Below, piece after piece: positions 18,022 through 27,641 of a stretch of DNA of 52,506 nt. The stretch is taken from contig JAJTAZ010000025.1 in the NCBI GenBank assembly GCA_021287185.1, forward strand, positions 1 to 52,506. The letters run 5' to 3'. The notes under the pieces were generated by a model. The model worked only from the letters and a program-made list of their open reading frames with translations, did not search any database and was not told the origin of the DNA. A program made the translations under genes and the position numbers. The DNA is from Burkholderiales bacterium. GTDB taxonomy: Bacteria; Pseudomonadota; Gammaproteobacteria; Burkholderiales; Burkholderiaceae. Numbering within the stretch: the stretch's first letter is position 1; every line of letters begins with the position of its first letter.

Positions 18022-18819
18022 ATGAAACCCCATCGCACCACGCCACCTGTACTGGATTTAAAACACGCGCAGCGTGGGTGGTGCGCCATTTCAGATTTAC
18101 ACCTATCAGAGCATTTACCGCACACCTTGGCGCAATTTGAATATTTTTGCACGACCGTTGCGGTGCAATACGATGCACTTTTTATCATCGGCGACTTGTT
18201 TGAGTACTGGGTCGGTGATGATGCCGCAGACCTCAACCCTGCTGCCATGCGTGTGATTTACGCCATTCAAGATTTAAATACAAAGGATACAGCGGTGTTT
18301 TTCATGCGTGGCAATCGCGACGTTGCAATTGAACAGGCATTTTGCCAACGCGCAGGCATGACGCTATTGCCAGACCCAAGTCTGATTGAATTGCCTGAAC
18401 AGCGCGTCCTCATCAGCCACGGCGACTTGCTGTGTACTGACGATGTGGTCTATCAACGCCAACGCCGTTTTTACGCACACCCTTGGGTCAAAGGCGCACT
18501 ACTCAAAATGCCCTTGAACTGGCGCGTCAAGCTGGTGCAACATTTGCGCGAAAAATCCCGCCAACGTTGGCTGTCCACGCCCGAACACTTGCGCAAACAA
18601 CGCATGATTGAACAGGATGTACCTGATTCGGCTGTGAAAAACTGGCAACTCAAATACTCAGTCAACAGCATGGTTCATGGACACACTCACCGTCCAGCCC
18701 AGCACAACCATGATGGGCTGACGCGCTGGGTACTCCCCGATTGGGATTTGGACAATGCGCCGCATCGTTGGGGGTATTTGAGTTATCGAAACAAGGGGTT
18801 TGACTTAAAAGTTTTTTAA
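18022..18819 (+). CDS. lpxH: UDP-2,3-diacylglucosamine diphosphatase
   Basis: LpxH cleaves UDP-2,3-diacylglucosamine to lipid X in lipid A synthesis, on the cytoplasmic face of the inner membrane. The 265-residue protein has the calcineurin-like metal motifs: SDLHL (Asp25, His27), GDLFEYWVGDD (Asp58), GNRD, SHGD and HGHTHRP. The ATG abuts the ppiB stop with no gap, so reinitiation is likely. The lengthened N-terminus (about 20 residues before the metallophosphatase core) is longer than in E. coli LpxH. Confidence 0.95.
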   Translation: MKPHRTTPPVLDLKHAQRGWCAISDLHLSEHLPHTLAQFEYFCTTVAVQYDALFIIGDLFEYWVGDDAADLNPAAMRVIYAIQDLNTKDTAVFFMRGNRDVAIEQAFCQRAGMTLLPDPSLIELPEQRVLISHGDLLCTDDVVYQRQRRFYAHPWVKGALLKMPLNWRVKLVQHLREKSRQRWLSTPEHLRKQRMIEQDVPDSAVKNWQLKYSVNSMVHGHTHRPAQHNHDGLTRWVLPDWDLDNAPHRWGYLSYRNKGFDLKVF

Positions 18820-18832
18820 GCCAACAAAAAAT

Positions 18833-18860
18833 GGGCTGAAATGATTTCAGCCCGTTTTGT
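18833..18860. terminator. Intrinsic terminator after lpxH
   Basis: A nine-pair stem (18833-18841 with 18845-18853), three-base loop and GTTTTGTT tail. A-rich sequence on the other side lets it also serve the convergent DUF3079 gene. Confidence 0.8.
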
Positions 18861-19082
18861 TCATTTATCAGATTTTTTATCAGCAAGAGCTGTGTGCTCT
18901 TTATCCGCTTTATTCTCATCATCAAGCAACCATTGCTCCCAACCCTCACCAAAAATCTCAATGGGATGCTGCGTTCGGTCAGAACCATTGCCACAAGCAA
19001 TGTCATCCACAGGACAATAACGCTCACACCCCCAGCAAATGCGCTCAGGGTGCGTTGGATTTAGCGGGAATTTTTTTGCCAT
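18861..19082 (-). CDS. DUF3079 family four-cysteine protein
   Basis: A 73-residue protein of unknown function. MAKKFPLNPTHPERICWGCERYC is typical of DUF3079, a small betaproteobacterial family. Four cysteines (16, 19, 23, 30) and nearby His suggest a bound metal or Fe-S cluster. GSDRTQHPIEIFGEGWEQW follows, then a charged C-terminal tail. The start at 19082 is chosen because the family begins MAKKFPL; three codons upstream are also open. It sits downstream of the dnaK terminator. Confidence 0.82.
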   Translation of the reverse strand: MAKKFPLNPTHPERICWGCERYCPVDDIACGNGSDRTQHPIEIFGEGWEQWLLDDENKADKEHTALADKKSDK

Positions 19083-19107
19083 CAGATACAAAGAAATACA
19101 GAATAAA

Positions 19108-19132
19108 AAAGGTGGGTATCAAACCCACCTTT
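19108..19132 (-). terminator. Intrinsic terminator of dnaK
   Basis: A ten-pair perfect stem (19108-19117 with 19123-19132), loop of five, followed on the minus strand by a T-run. It starts eight bases past the dnaK stop. Confidence 0.88.
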
Positions 19133-19140
19133 CTAAACGA

Positions 19141-21075
19141 TTACTCGTCTTTTTTGACTTCTTTAAAATCTGCATCGACCACATCGGCTGGTTGTGGCTC
19201 ATCACTGGCACCGCCACTGGTCGCGCCACCCGCCTCAGCTTGTGCTTTGGCTTGCATATCAGCGTACATGGCTTCACCCAGTTTTTGCGATACTTTGCCC
19301 AACTCTTCAGTTTTCGCTTCGATGTCTTCCTTAGTCCCCGTCGGAATCACTTCTTCCAAGGCTTTCAGAGCGGTTTCAATCTGCGCTTTTTCATCCGCGC
19401 CAACCTTATCACCATACTCTTCCAATGATTTTTTGGTTGAGTGAACCAAAGCATCGGCAGCATTTTTTGCTTCGACCAATTCACGGGCTTTTTTGTCTTC
19501 TTCGGCATTCAACTCAGCATCTTTAATCATTTGTTGAATTTCCTCATCAGACAAACCAGAACTTGCTTTAATCACAATTTTGTTCTCTTTGCCCGTGCCT
19601 TTGTCTTTGGCATTGACGTGCAAAATACCATTGGCATCAATGTCAAAAGTCACTTCAATTTGCGGCACACCACGTGGTGCAGGTGGAATACCTTCCAAAT
19701 TGAACTCGCCCAATAATTTATTGTGCGCAGCCATTTCACGCTCGCCTTGGTACACCTTAACGGTGACCGCAGGTTGGTTGTCCTCAGCAGTTGAATACAC
19801 TTGCGAGAACTTGGTTGGAATCGTGGTATTTTTGTTAATCATCTTGGTCATCACACCACCCATGGTCTCGATACCGAGAGACAATGGCGTCACATCCAAC
19901 AACAACACATCGGTACGACCGCCGCCCAAGACTTGACCTTGAATCGCCGCACCAACAGCCACCGCTTCATCAGGGTTGATGTCTTTACGCGCTTCTTTAC
20001 CGAAGAACTCTTTAACCTGTTCTTGTACCTTAGGCATACGTGTTTGACCACCGACCAAAATCACGTCGTCAATGTCAGAAACTTTCAAACCCGCATCTTT
20101 CAAAGCCACACGACATGGTTCAATCGTGCGTGCCACCAAGTCATCCACCAATGCTTCGAGTTTCGCACGAGTGATTTTCAACGCCATGTGTTTTGGACCG
20201 CTCGCGTCTGCGGTGATGTAAGGCAAATTGATTTCGGTTTGCGCTGCTGATGACAATTCGATTTTCGCTTTCTCAGCCGCTTCCTTAAGGCGTTGCAAAG
20301 CCAGTACATCTTTGGACAAGTCCACGCCCTGCTCTTTTTTGAACTCATCAATCAAATAGGTAATGATGCGTTGGTCAAAGTCCTCACCACCGAGGAAAGT
20401 ATCACCGTTGGTTGCCAACACTTCAAATTGTTTTTCGCCATCCACATCCGCGATTTCAATAATCGACACGTCAAACGTACCGCCACCCAAGTCATACACC
20501 GCGATTTTGCGATCACCGCCTTCTTTTTTGTCCAAACCAAACGCCAATGCCGCCGCCGTTGGTTCATTGATGATGCGTTTAACATCCAAACCCGCAATGC
20601 GCCCCGCATCCTTGGTCGCTTGGCGTTGCGCATCATTAAAATACGCAGGCACGGTAATCACCGCCTCGGTGACAGGCTCGCCCAAGTAGTCTTCAGCGGT
20701 TTTTTTCATTTTGCGCAAAACTTCAGCAGAAATTTGCGGTGCAGCCAATTTTTGGTCACGTACTTTGACCCAAGCGTCGCCATTGTCCGCCTTGATGATT
20801 TCAAACGGCATTTGCTCAATGTCTTTTTGTACTTCTTTGTCCTCGAAACGACGACCAATCAAGCGTTTAATCGCAAACAAGGTGTTTTTTGGATTGGTTA
20901 CGGCTTGGCGTTTTGCTGCCGCCCCAACTAAAATTTCACCATCTTCTTGATACGCAATGATTGACGGCGTGGTGCGTGCGCCTTCTGCATTTTCAATCAC
21001 TTTAGGTGTGTTGCCTTCCATGACCGATACACATGAGTTGGTTGTACCCAAGTCAATACCAATGATTTTTCCCAT
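19141..21075 (-). CDS. dnaK: Chaperone protein DnaK (Hsp70)
   Basis: The main cytoplasmic Hsp70. The 644-residue product has the ATPase domain ([12 protein letters not shown] at 5-16, the [13 protein letters not shown] and [11 protein letters not shown] blocks), the [11 protein letters not shown] linker region, substrate-binding domain and helical lid, and ends [14 protein letters not shown], like other proteobacterial DnaKs. A sigma-32-like promoter lies about 80 bases ahead. dnaJ does not follow; a terminator and a DUF3079 gene do. Confidence 0.98.
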   Translation of the reverse strand: MGKIIGIDLGTTNSCVSVMEGNTPKVIENAEGARTTPSIIAYQEDGEILVGAAAKRQAVTNPKNTLFAIKRLIGRRFEDKEVQKDIEQMPFEIIKADNGDAWVKVRDQKLAAPQISAEVLRKMKKTAEDYLGEPVTEAVITVPAYFNDAQRQATKDAGRIAGLDVKRIINEPTAAALAFGLDKKEGGDRKIAVYDLGGGTFDVSIIEIADVDGEKQFEVLATNGDTFLGGEDFDQRIITYLIDEFKKEQGVDLSKDVLALQRLKEAAEKAKIELSSAAQTEINLPYITADASGPKHMALKITRAKLEALVDDLVARTIEPCRVALKDAGLKVSDIDDVILVGGQTRMPKVQEQVKEFFGKEARKDINPDEAVAVGAAIQGQVLGGGRTDVLLLDVTPLSLGIETMGGVMTKMINKNTTIPTKFSQVYSTAEDNQPAVTVKVYQGEREMAAHNKLLGEFNLEGIPPAPRGVPQIEVTFDIDANGILHVNAKDKGTGKENKIVIKASSGLSDEEIQQMIKDAELNAEEDKKARELVEAKNAADALVHSTKKSLEEYGDKVGADEKAQIETALKALEEVIPTGTKEDIEAKTEELGKVSQKLGEAMYADMQAKAQAEAGGATSGGASDEPQPADVVDADFKEVKKDE

Positions 21076-21151
21076 CTTACTTCTCCATTCTATGCTGTGA
21101 ATTTTTTCGTTGCGCTGTTTGAATTGCTGATTGCAGCGCGCCTTGAGTTCT

Positions 21152-21179
21152 AAATAGAGGCGTTTGTATGCTTTTCAAG
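21152..21179 (-). promoter_or_regulatory. Sigma-32 (heat shock) promoter of dnaK
   Basis: On the minus strand CTTGAA (21174-21179), 14 bases, then CTCTATTT (21152-21159), a good fit to the RpoH consensus CTTGAA-N13-15-CCCCATnT. The start codon lies about 75 bases downstream. The element lies between the RDD terminator and dnaK. Confidence 0.7.
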
Positions 21180-21194
21180 GGCAAAGATTAAAAA

Positions 21195-21216
21195 AACCGC
21201 TTTTTTCAAAGCGGTT
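21195..21216 (-). terminator. Intrinsic terminator of clpS-clpA-RDD
   Basis: A nine-pair perfect stem (21195-21203 with 21208-21216), four-base loop, followed on the minus strand by seven T. It isolates dnaK from the upstream operon. Confidence 0.85.
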
Positions 21217-21257
21217 AATCCAATGGTAAACACGTCAATCATTTGAAGTCATGAATC

Positions 21258-21707
21258 TTATTTATTCACCACCAACGTTTTTGCCAAAATATCGTGCAAA
21301 CCCTGTTTTTTCTCAGTAAATGCCGCCATGATAAAACCGATATAGACAATGAGTTTTGACAGGGCTTTACCAAAAAACCGCCCCGATGCACGCGCAAAAC
21401 TGATGCGATGACCAGCCATATCGGTTACTTTGATGCCCATCAGCATTTTACCAATCGTGGCTTGGCTGCTCGAACTTTCCATACCCGCATAATACAGCCA
21501 CACCAATGCGACAAAAAACAGTGCCAATATCGCGCCTGTACCCGATACCTCTTGATAAATCGTAGGCTCTCTACCCACATAACCAATCAGCGGGAGAAAC
21601 ACCAAAGTGTCAATCACCATCGCCACAGCCCGTTTCCAAAACTCTGCATAGTGAATTTGTTGGCTCGCCCCAATCGTCGCGTTATCTAACTGTACTCCAG
21701 TATTCAT
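21258..21707 (-). CDS. RDD family membrane protein
   Basis: A 149-residue inner-membrane protein of unknown substrate. The RDD signature appears as FWKRAVAMVIDTL (residues 23-35) with the Arg-Asp pair in the first of three or four hydrophobic segments. The segment with GKMLMGIKVTDMAG and the closing KKQGLHDILAKTLVV are family hallmarks. AAGGAT precedes ATG. It lies 32 bases past clpA, in the same operon. Confidence 0.9.
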   Translation of the reverse strand: MNTGVQLDNATIGASQQIHYAEFWKRAVAMVIDTLVFLPLIGYVGREPTIYQEVSGTGAILALFFVALVWLYYAGMESSSSQATIGKMLMGIKVTDMAGHRISFARASGRFFGKALSKLIVYIGFIMAAFTEKKQGLHDILAKTLVVNK

Positions 21708-21739
21708 AGTATCCTTCTGTGTGATTTAGACAGTTCATT

Positions 21740-24061
21740 TTACACCAACGCATCAACTTTCTCGGTTTCTTTTTTACGCGGCGATTGAACATCAAACACC
21801 ACTTTTTGCTCAGAATCCGAGTAGTCCGCACGCACCGCTCCGCCATTTTTGAGTTTGCCAAACAGCAGTTCATCTGCCAAGGCCTTGCGAATGGTGTCTT
21901 GTATCATCCGCGCCATCGGGCGCGCGCCCATCAATGGGTCAAAACCATCTTTGGCCAAATGTTTGCGCAGCCCGCTGGTAAAGGTAATGTCCACTTTTTT
22001 CTCGTGCAATTGCTCTTCAAGCTGCATGAGGAATTTATCCACCACGCGCAAGACAATGTCTTCATCCAATGCGGCGAACTGCACAATCGCATCCAAACGA
22101 TTGCGAAATTCTGGGTTAAATGCGCGTTTGATTTCCTCAGAATTATCTTGCGACACCGTGGATTTTGCGAAACCCAAAGCGTGTGACTGCGTGGCACGTG
22201 CACCCGCATTGGTGGTCATAATCAATATGACGTTGCGAAAATCAGCGACACGTCCATTGTTGTCGGTCAAACTGCCATGATCCATGACTTGCAACAGAAT
22301 ATTGAATATCTCTGGATGCGCTTTTTCAATCTCGTCCAACAGCAACACCGCGTGCGGCTTTTTGGTCACTGCATCGGTCAACAAACCACCCTGCTCAAAG
22401 CCGACATAACCCGGTGGCGCGCCAATCAGCCGACTGACCGCATGACGCTCCATGTACTCAGACATATCAAAGCGAATCAAATCAATCCCGAGCGTGAACG
22501 CCAGTTGACGCGCCAACTCTGTTTTACCCACACCTGTTGGTCCCGTGAATAAAAACGAGCCAATTGGTTTGTCGCCATTACCCAAGCCTGCGCGGGTCAT
22601 TTTGATGGCGGAAGACACCGCTTCGATGGCTTTGTTTTGCCCAAATACAGTGTTTTTCAAATCGCGTTCAAGATACTTCAATTTGGCGCGCGCATCCGTG
22701 CTGACCGTTTTCGGTGGGATTCGTGCGATTTTTGCAATCAATTCTTCAATTTCAATTTTGGTGATTTTTTTCTTGCGTTGTTCCGCTGGCAAGACACGCT
22801 GCGCCGCACCTGCTTCATCCATTAAGTCAATCGCTTTGTCGGGCAAAAATCGCTCGTTCATGTATTTGGCTGACAATTCCGCCGCAGCAATAATCGCCGA
22901 TGGGGCATATTTGACTTGATGATGACTTTCAAACTGCGGCTTTAAGCCTTTGAGAATATCAATCGTCTGCGCCACAGAAGGTTCAACCACATCGATTTTA
23001 TGGAAACGACGTGCCAATGCGGTGTCTTTTTCAAATACCCGACGGTATTCTTCAAACGTGGTCGCACCAATGCAACGCAAAGTACCATTGGACAATGCAG
23101 GCTTAATCAGATTGCTCGCATCCATAGATCCGCCACCCGTTGCACCCGCGCCGATGAGCATGTGGATTTCATCAATAAACAAAATTGCATTGGATTTTAT
23201 TTCCAATTCATGCAAAACTTCTTTGAGACGCTGTTCAAAATCACCTCGGTATTTGGTACCCGCCATCAACGCGCCCATGTCAAGCGAATAAATATGGGAT
23301 TGCGCCAACACTTCAGGCACTTCATTGCGAACAATTTTCCACGCCAAGCCTTCAGCAATCGCTGTTTTACCCACGCCCGCCTCACCGACCAAAACTGGGT
23401 TGTTTTTGCGTCGGCGCGAGAGCACCTGAACTGCACGCATCACTTCTGCTTCTCGACCAATCAGTGGATCCAAGCGACCTGATTGCGCCAATTGATTTAA
23501 ATCGGTGGTGTACTTATCTAAAGCCGTCGGGGGTTTGGGTTCACTCTTTTCAGAAGTACTGCTCGACTCTTCTGTTCGCGAACCAGAAGCCGATTGCCCC
23601 AATCCTGTAAACTCGGGCTTGCCACTTTTGCGAATGCCATGCGATAAGTATTGCGTCAAATCGACCCGCTCAATGCCTTGTTTGCGCAGAAAATACACGG
23701 CGTGTGAATCTTTTTCGCCAAACATTGCAACCAACACCTCAACACCTGAGACTTCTTTTTTATCATTGCCCGTTGATTGCACATGCATAATTGCACGCTG
23801 CATCACGCGCTGAAAGCCAATGGTCGGTTGAGTATCAACCTCATCCTCGCCTGACTTGGCAACAATGTTCTCTGCCAAAAAACGTTGCAAATCGGTTTTA
23901 AGCAAACGAATATCGGCATCAACCGCATTGAGCAACTCAATCACGGTTGGGTTATCGAGCAAAGCATAAAGTAAATGCTCTAAAGTCAAATCTTCGTGGC
24001 GTGCTTTACGCGCTTCGACAAATGCCAAATGCAAAGTCACTTCTAAATCTTGAGCAATCAT
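21740..24061 (-). CDS. clpA: ATP-dependent Clp protease ATP-binding subunit ClpA
   Basis: ClpA unfolds substrates and feeds them to the ClpP protease. The 773-residue protein has the N-domain (1-150), AAA1 with GEAGVGKT (about 227-234) and ILFIDEIH, and AAA2 with GPTGVGKT (about 508-516) and [13 protein letters not shown] Ser/Glu-rich linker near residues 160-190 varies in the family. The ATG at 24061 overlaps the clpS stop as ATGA and follows GGAGGG; a six-codon upstream start is less likely. Confidence 0.97.
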   Translation of the reverse strand: MIAQDLEVTLHLAFVEARKARHEDLTLEHLLYALLDNPTVIELLNAVDADIRLLKTDLQRFLAENIVAKSGEDEVDTQPTIGFQRVMQRAIMHVQSTGNDKKEVSGVEVLVAMFGEKDSHAVYFLRKQGIERVDLTQYLSHGIRKSGKPEFTGLGQSASGSRTEESSSTSEKSEPKPPTALDKYTTDLNQLAQSGRLDPLIGREAEVMRAVQVLSRRRKNNPVLVGEAGVGKTAIAEGLAWKIVRNEVPEVLAQSHIYSLDMGALMAGTKYRGDFEQRLKEVLHELEIKSNAILFIDEIHMLIGAGATGGGSMDASNLIKPALSNGTLRCIGATTFEEYRRVFEKDTALARRFHKIDVVEPSVAQTIDILKGLKPQFESHHQVKYAPSAIIAAAELSAKYMNERFLPDKAIDLMDEAGAAQRVLPAEQRKKKITKIEIEELIAKIARIPPKTVSTDARAKLKYLERDLKNTVFGQNKAIEAVSSAIKMTRAGLGNGDKPIGSFLFTGPTGVGKTELARQLAFTLGIDLIRFDMSEYMERHAVSRLIGAPPGYVGFEQGGLLTDAVTKKPHAVLLLDEIEKAHPEIFNILLQVMDHGSLTDNNGRVADFRNVILIMTTNAGARATQSHALGFAKSTVSQDNSEEIKRAFNPEFRNRLDAIVQFAALDEDIVLRVVDKFLMQLEEQLHEKKVDITFTSGLRKHLAKDGFDPLMGARPMARMIQDTIRKALADELLFGKLKNGGAVRADYSDSEQKVVFDVQSPRKKETEKVDALV

Positions 24062-24381
24062 ATTCCCTCCAACACGCATTGCAATGGATGCCCATGCTCA
24101 CGCGAAAAATGCGTCACGCGCGCTACTTTTGTTTCCGCGACATCACGCGGATATTGACCACATACAGCACGCCCTGCGGTATGAACCGTCAGCATAATAA
24201 GCTCCGCTTCACTTGGGCTTTTATCAAAATATTTTTGTAACACTTCCACCACAAACTCCATGGGCGTGTAATCATCGTTGAGCAACCACACCGAATACAT
24301 AGGCGGTGGATTGGCCATCTGTTTTCGCTCCAACTGCGCCAACGCCCCTTGGTCTAATTTCGTTGATTTTCGATTACCCAT
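24058..24381 (-). CDS. clpS: ATP-dependent Clp protease adaptor ClpS
   Basis: ClpS is the N-end-rule adaptor that delivers proteins with bulky N-terminal residues to ClpAP. The 107-residue protein has the substrate pocket region [18 protein letters not shown] (residues 31-48) and [21 protein letters not shown], both diagnostic, after a flexible N-terminus of about 25 residues. Its stop overlaps the clpA start by four bases, so the two are translationally coupled. The promoter region lies in 24382-24480 but is not clear. Confidence 0.96.
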   Translation of the reverse strand: MGNRKSTKLDQGALAQLERKQMANPPPMYSVWLLNDDYTPMEFVVEVLQKYFDKSPSEAELIMLTVHTAGRAVCGQYPRDVAETKVARVTHFSREHGHPLQCVLEGI

Positions 24382-24727
24382 TCATGCAATCCAATCCATT
24401 TCATTCCAATCCATCACGCGTGCATATTACCTGAAAACTCATATTGACGCAGAGCCTGTGTTTTAAGACTATGCCGCAAACCCTTGTCATTTAAGACCAA
24501 AACCTGCGTAAAATTCGCATCGAATGCCTGTTTTGTTCAATATTTGTGGGTGAATTGTACAAAATCAACGTTATCGCTTGACAAGGGCTATAAAAGGGTC
24601 AACAATCACAACATGCGTATGGTAATCACATGCGCAGTAAGTGATTCTCAAGGTTTACGATTAAGAGTTTTCTTAAAAAATAAGCGAGAATAAATTTTTT
24701 TGTTTTAGAAAAAAGGATGGCTGGGTT
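24382..24727. other. Long clpS/cold-shock-gene intergenic region
   Basis: This 346-base gap is the longest without a gene. Near clpS it has a direct repeat CCAATCCAT at 24391-24399 and 24406-24414. Farther on it contains a perfect TTGACA and the long 5' leader of the cold shock gene. A 69-codon frame (24484-24693) has no recognisable product and overlaps the promoter, so I do not call it a gene. Confidence 0.6.
24578..24606 (+). promoter_or_regulatory. Candidate promoter of the cold shock gene
   Basis: A perfect TTGACA (24578-24583) with 17-base spacing to AACAAT (24601-24606). Transcription from here would give a leader of about 115 bases before the ATG, in line with the long leaders of cspA-type mRNAs. 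Confidence 0.5.
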
Positions 24728-24931
24728 ATGGCTACCGGTACAGTAAAATGGTTTAACAATAGCAAGGGTTTTGGTTTCATTACTCCTGATGGTGGTGGCG
24801 AAGATTTGTTCGCACACTTCTCTTCAATCGAGATGGACGGATACAAAACACTCAAAGAAGAACAGCGCGTGACATTTGAAGTCACTGACGGCCCTAAAGG
24901 CAAGCAGGCTTCTAACATTCGCGAAGCGTAA
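24728..24931 (+). CDS. cspA: Cold shock domain protein (CspA family)
   Basis: A 67-residue single-stranded RNA/DNA-binding protein. RNP1 is KGFGFITP (residues 13-20) and RNP2 is DLFAHFS (26-32); [11 protein letters not shown] opens the domain. The family name is certain but which Csp member it is cannot be told. AAGGAT lies nine bases before the ATG. The gene has a long untranslated leader, consistent with control at the RNA level, and a strong terminator after it. Confidence 0.95.
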   Translation: MATGTVKWFNNSKGFGFITPDGGGEDLFAHFSSIEMDGYKTLKEEQRVTFEVTDGPKGKQASNIREA

Positions 24932-24947
24932 TTCTTACGTATTTGCT

Positions 24948-24981
24948 AAAATGCCTGAACAGAAATGTTCGGGCATTTTTT
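24948..24981 (+). terminator. Intrinsic terminator of the cold shock gene
   Basis: A 14-pair stem (24948-24961 with 24966-24979, one G-T pair), GAAA loop and a T-run to 24981. Confidence 0.9.
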
Positions 24982-25024
24982 ATCGAAATTTTTTACCTCA
25001 ACCCCTCCCGAACGATACATCACG

Positions 25025-25693
25025 ATGTTTATATTGGCTCATCCACTACAATACTGGCCTGCATTTGTGTGGATTATTCTCAGTGCAATCGCTTTGGGCA
25101 TCGCCTTAGGTGCACTCTCTATTGCTGTGCAACGTAAAGATTTTCAAGACAGCACGCGGCTAAGTCATTGGCTATTCATTAGTTTTGTTATGGTCTGTCT
25201 GTGGCTGATTAAAGCACAAGTCATGGACAACCTATACATTCACCTAATTGGTGCGAACGTCGCACTGCTGATACTGGGTGCACCATTGGCACTGTTGGCA
25301 TTGGCTTGTACCACGTTGATCACCAGTATCATCCTGCATACCTCACCTTGGATTTGGGGCATGCAATACCTGCTCGCCTCAGTCATTCCGCTATCAACCG
25401 TGGCGCTACTGCATTACTTATTCAAAAAATGGCTACCGCATCGGTTGTTTATTTACATATTTGTACGCGGCTTTTTTGCCGCCGCCATCGGTATGATGCT
25501 GGCGATGCTGATTAATTTAACCCTTATCGGGGGGATGTTTCATTTCATTTCCTTAGAAGGCAACCAAATGCTTTGGGCCAGCCCGATTTTATTGGGTTGG
25601 GGCGAAGGGTTTTTAAGTGGTGCCGTGGTTGCCTTAGTCGCCACATATTATCCGGAATGGCTTTATCGACATTCAGCATTTACTGGCATGTAA
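25025..25693 (+). CDS. CbiM-like energy-coupling factor permease, COG3235 type
   Basis: A 222-residue inner-membrane protein with about six hydrophobic segments. IHLIGANVALLILGAPLALL (about 78-97), LFIYIFVRGFFAAAIGMML and SPILLGWGEGFLSGAVVALV near the C-terminus match a beta/gammaproteobacterial family usually named 'energy-coupling factor ABC transporter permease'. CbiM proteins proper begin MHIPDG to bind cobalt; here the N-terminus is MFILAHP, so metal transport is not shown. No CbiN, CbiQ or ATPase gene is adjacent. It follows the terminator of the cold shock gene, so a short promoter should lie in 24982-25024, but I cannot see one. Confidence 0.72.
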   Translation: MFILAHPLQYWPAFVWIILSAIALGIALGALSIAVQRKDFQDSTRLSHWLFISFVMVCLWLIKAQVMDNLYIHLIGANVALLILGAPLALLALACTTLITSIILHTSPWIWGMQYLLASVIPLSTVALLHYLFKKWLPHRLFIYIFVRGFFAAAIGMMLAMLINLTLIGGMFHFISLEGNQMLWASPILLGWGEGFLSGAVVALVATYYPEWLYRHSAFTGM

Positions 25694-25733
25694 AATTTGT
25701 TATCTCTAAACACGCTCTAGACTAACTAACATA

Positions 25734-25762
25734 AAAAAGGCGAACATCCAGTTCGCCTTTTT
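25734..25762. terminator. Bidirectional intrinsic terminator
   Basis: A 12-pair perfect stem (25734-25745 with 25751-25762) and five-base loop between the convergent CbiM-like gene and typA. Confidence 0.9.
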
Positions 25763-25781
25763 CACACGCTCTCATCACATT

Positions 25782-27608
25782 TTACGCCTCACGCGCCATG
25801 CGTTTGCGCTCGTTCTCTGTCAAATAACGCTTGCGCAGGCGGATTGATTTCGGCGTGACCTCAACCAACTCATCATCCTCAATGAATTCCACCGCGTATT
25901 CCAATGACATCTGAATCGGTGGCACGAGGCGCACGGCTTCATCTGTACCCGATGCACGCACATTGGTCAATTGCTTGCCCTTGACAGGATTGACCACCAA
26001 ATCATTGTCACGCGAGTGAATACCGATAATCATGCCTTCGTACAACGGCGTGTTGTGCTCGACAAACATCTTGCCGCGGTCTTGCAATTTCCACAAAGCA
26101 TACGCCACTGCCGCACCGTCCTCTTGGGAAATCAATACACCATTGCGGCGTTTGGGCATTTCGGCTTTGGCATCGACAGGCTCATACGCATCAAACACGT
26201 GGCTCATCAAGCCCGTGCCGCGCGTCATGGTCATGAAATCACCTTGGAAACCAATCAAACCGCGCGCAGGAATACGGTACTCTAAGCGCACACGTCCTTT
26301 GCCATCGGGTTGCATGTCTTGCAAATCACCACGGCGGCGACCGAGTTCTTCCATAATCGCGCCTTGGTTGCCTTCTTCGACATCCACGGTCAACATTTCA
26401 TACGGCTCGCACTTCACGCCATCAATTTCTTTGAACACCACACGCGGACGCGATACGCCCAGTTCAAAGCCTTCGCGACGCATGTTTTCAATCAAAATCG
26501 TCAAATGCAATTCACCACGCCCCGAGACTTCAAACACCGTATCGTCATCGGTTTCTTTGACACGCAAAGCCACATTGTGTTTGAGCTCTTTATCCAAACG
26601 GTCACGAATTTGACGACTGGTGACAAACTTACCTTCACGCCCTGCGAGTGGCGAAGTATTGACCATAAAGTTCATCGTCAAAGTCGGCTCATCCACCGAC
26701 AACATCGGCAATGGTTCTGGCGCGTCAGGCGCACACACTGTCGCGCCAATGTCCAAATCTTCAATCCCATTAATCAATACAATATCGCCTGCCTCGGCTT
26801 CATCCACCAGCACCCGATCCAAACCTTGGAACTTTTGCACTTGGTTGATTTTACCCGTGTTGACTTGACCTTCAGGGCCATTCATAAACACCACGGTTTG
26901 CCCCGATTTAACGCGTCCACGCGCAATACGACCAATCGCGATTTTACCCACATAACTCGAGTAATCCAAAGAAGTCACTTGCATTTGGAATGGCAAATCA
27001 GGGTCTGCTTCGCGCGTCGGTACGTATTTTAAAATCGCTTGGAACAGTGGATCCATCGTGCCTTCGCGGTCAGCATCGTTCAAAGACGCATAGCCATTCA
27101 AAGCCGATGCATACACCACTGGAAAATCCAGTTGTTCATCCGTAGCACCCAATTTATCAAACAACTCAAAAGTCTCGTTAATCACCCAATCAGGGCGCGA
27201 ACCAGGGCGGTCAATTTTGTTAATCACTACAATTGGTTTCAAGCCAAGTGCCAAAGCCTTGCGCGTTACGAAACGCGTTTGCGGCATTGGGCCTTCAACC
27301 GCATCCACGAGCAACAACACGCCATCGACCATCGACAAAACACGCTCAACTTCACCGCCAAAGTCGGCGTGACCTGGGGTATCGACGATGTTCACATGGG
27401 TGCCATCGTACTCCACCGCACAGTTTTTCGATAAAATCGTAATGCCACGCTCTTTCTCAATATCATTGCTATCCATGACGCGTTCATCGACCTTTTCGTT
27501 CTCGCGGAAAGTGCCCGATTGACGCAATAATTGGTCAACTAATGTGGTTTTACCGTGGTCAACGTGGGCGATAATCGCGACGTTGCGCAGTGCGCGTTGT
27601 TGTTTCAT
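25782..27608 (-). CDS. typA: Ribosome-associated GTPase TypA/BipA
   Basis: A 608-residue translational GTPase that acts in ribosome assembly and stress adaptation. It opens with [15 protein letters not shown] (residues 8-22, G1), has DTPGHADF (G3) and VINKIDRPG (G4), then EF-G-like domains and the TypA-specific C-terminal domain. The length and start are standard. It is the last gene of the rimP-nusA-infB-rbfA-truB operon order, 33 bases past truB. Confidence 0.97.
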   Translation of the reverse strand: MKQQRALRNVAIIAHVDHGKTTLVDQLLRQSGTFRENEKVDERVMDSNDIEKERGITILSKNCAVEYDGTHVNIVDTPGHADFGGEVERVLSMVDGVLLLVDAVEGPMPQTRFVTRKALALGLKPIVVINKIDRPGSRPDWVINETFELFDKLGATDEQLDFPVVYASALNGYASLNDADREGTMDPLFQAILKYVPTREADPDLPFQMQVTSLDYSSYVGKIAIGRIARGRVKSGQTVVFMNGPEGQVNTGKINQVQKFQGLDRVLVDEAEAGDIVLINGIEDLDIGATVCAPDAPEPLPMLSVDEPTLTMNFMVNTSPLAGREGKFVTSRQIRDRLDKELKHNVALRVKETDDDTVFEVSGRGELHLTILIENMRREGFELGVSRPRVVFKEIDGVKCEPYEMLTVDVEEGNQGAIMEELGRRRGDLQDMQPDGKGRVRLEYRIPARGLIGFQGDFMTMTRGTGLMSHVFDAYEPVDAKAEMPKRRNGVLISQEDGAAVAYALWKLQDRGKMFVEHNTPLYEGMIIGIHSRDNDLVVNPVKGKQLTNVRASGTDEAVRLVPPIQMSLEYAVEFIEDDELVEVTPKSIRLRKRYLTENERKRMAREA

Positions 27609-27641
27609 AATCTACTTTCTTTAATTAAAATCACTATTACT

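Noticed and set aside
21076-21151. RNA thermometer in the dnaK leader
   Set aside because: No stable stem covering the ribosome-binding site could be drawn by eye; the sigma-32 promoter already explains heat control.
24484-24693. A 69-codon frame ahead of the cold shock gene
   Set aside because: It spans the TTGACA promoter candidate and leader and shows no family motif.
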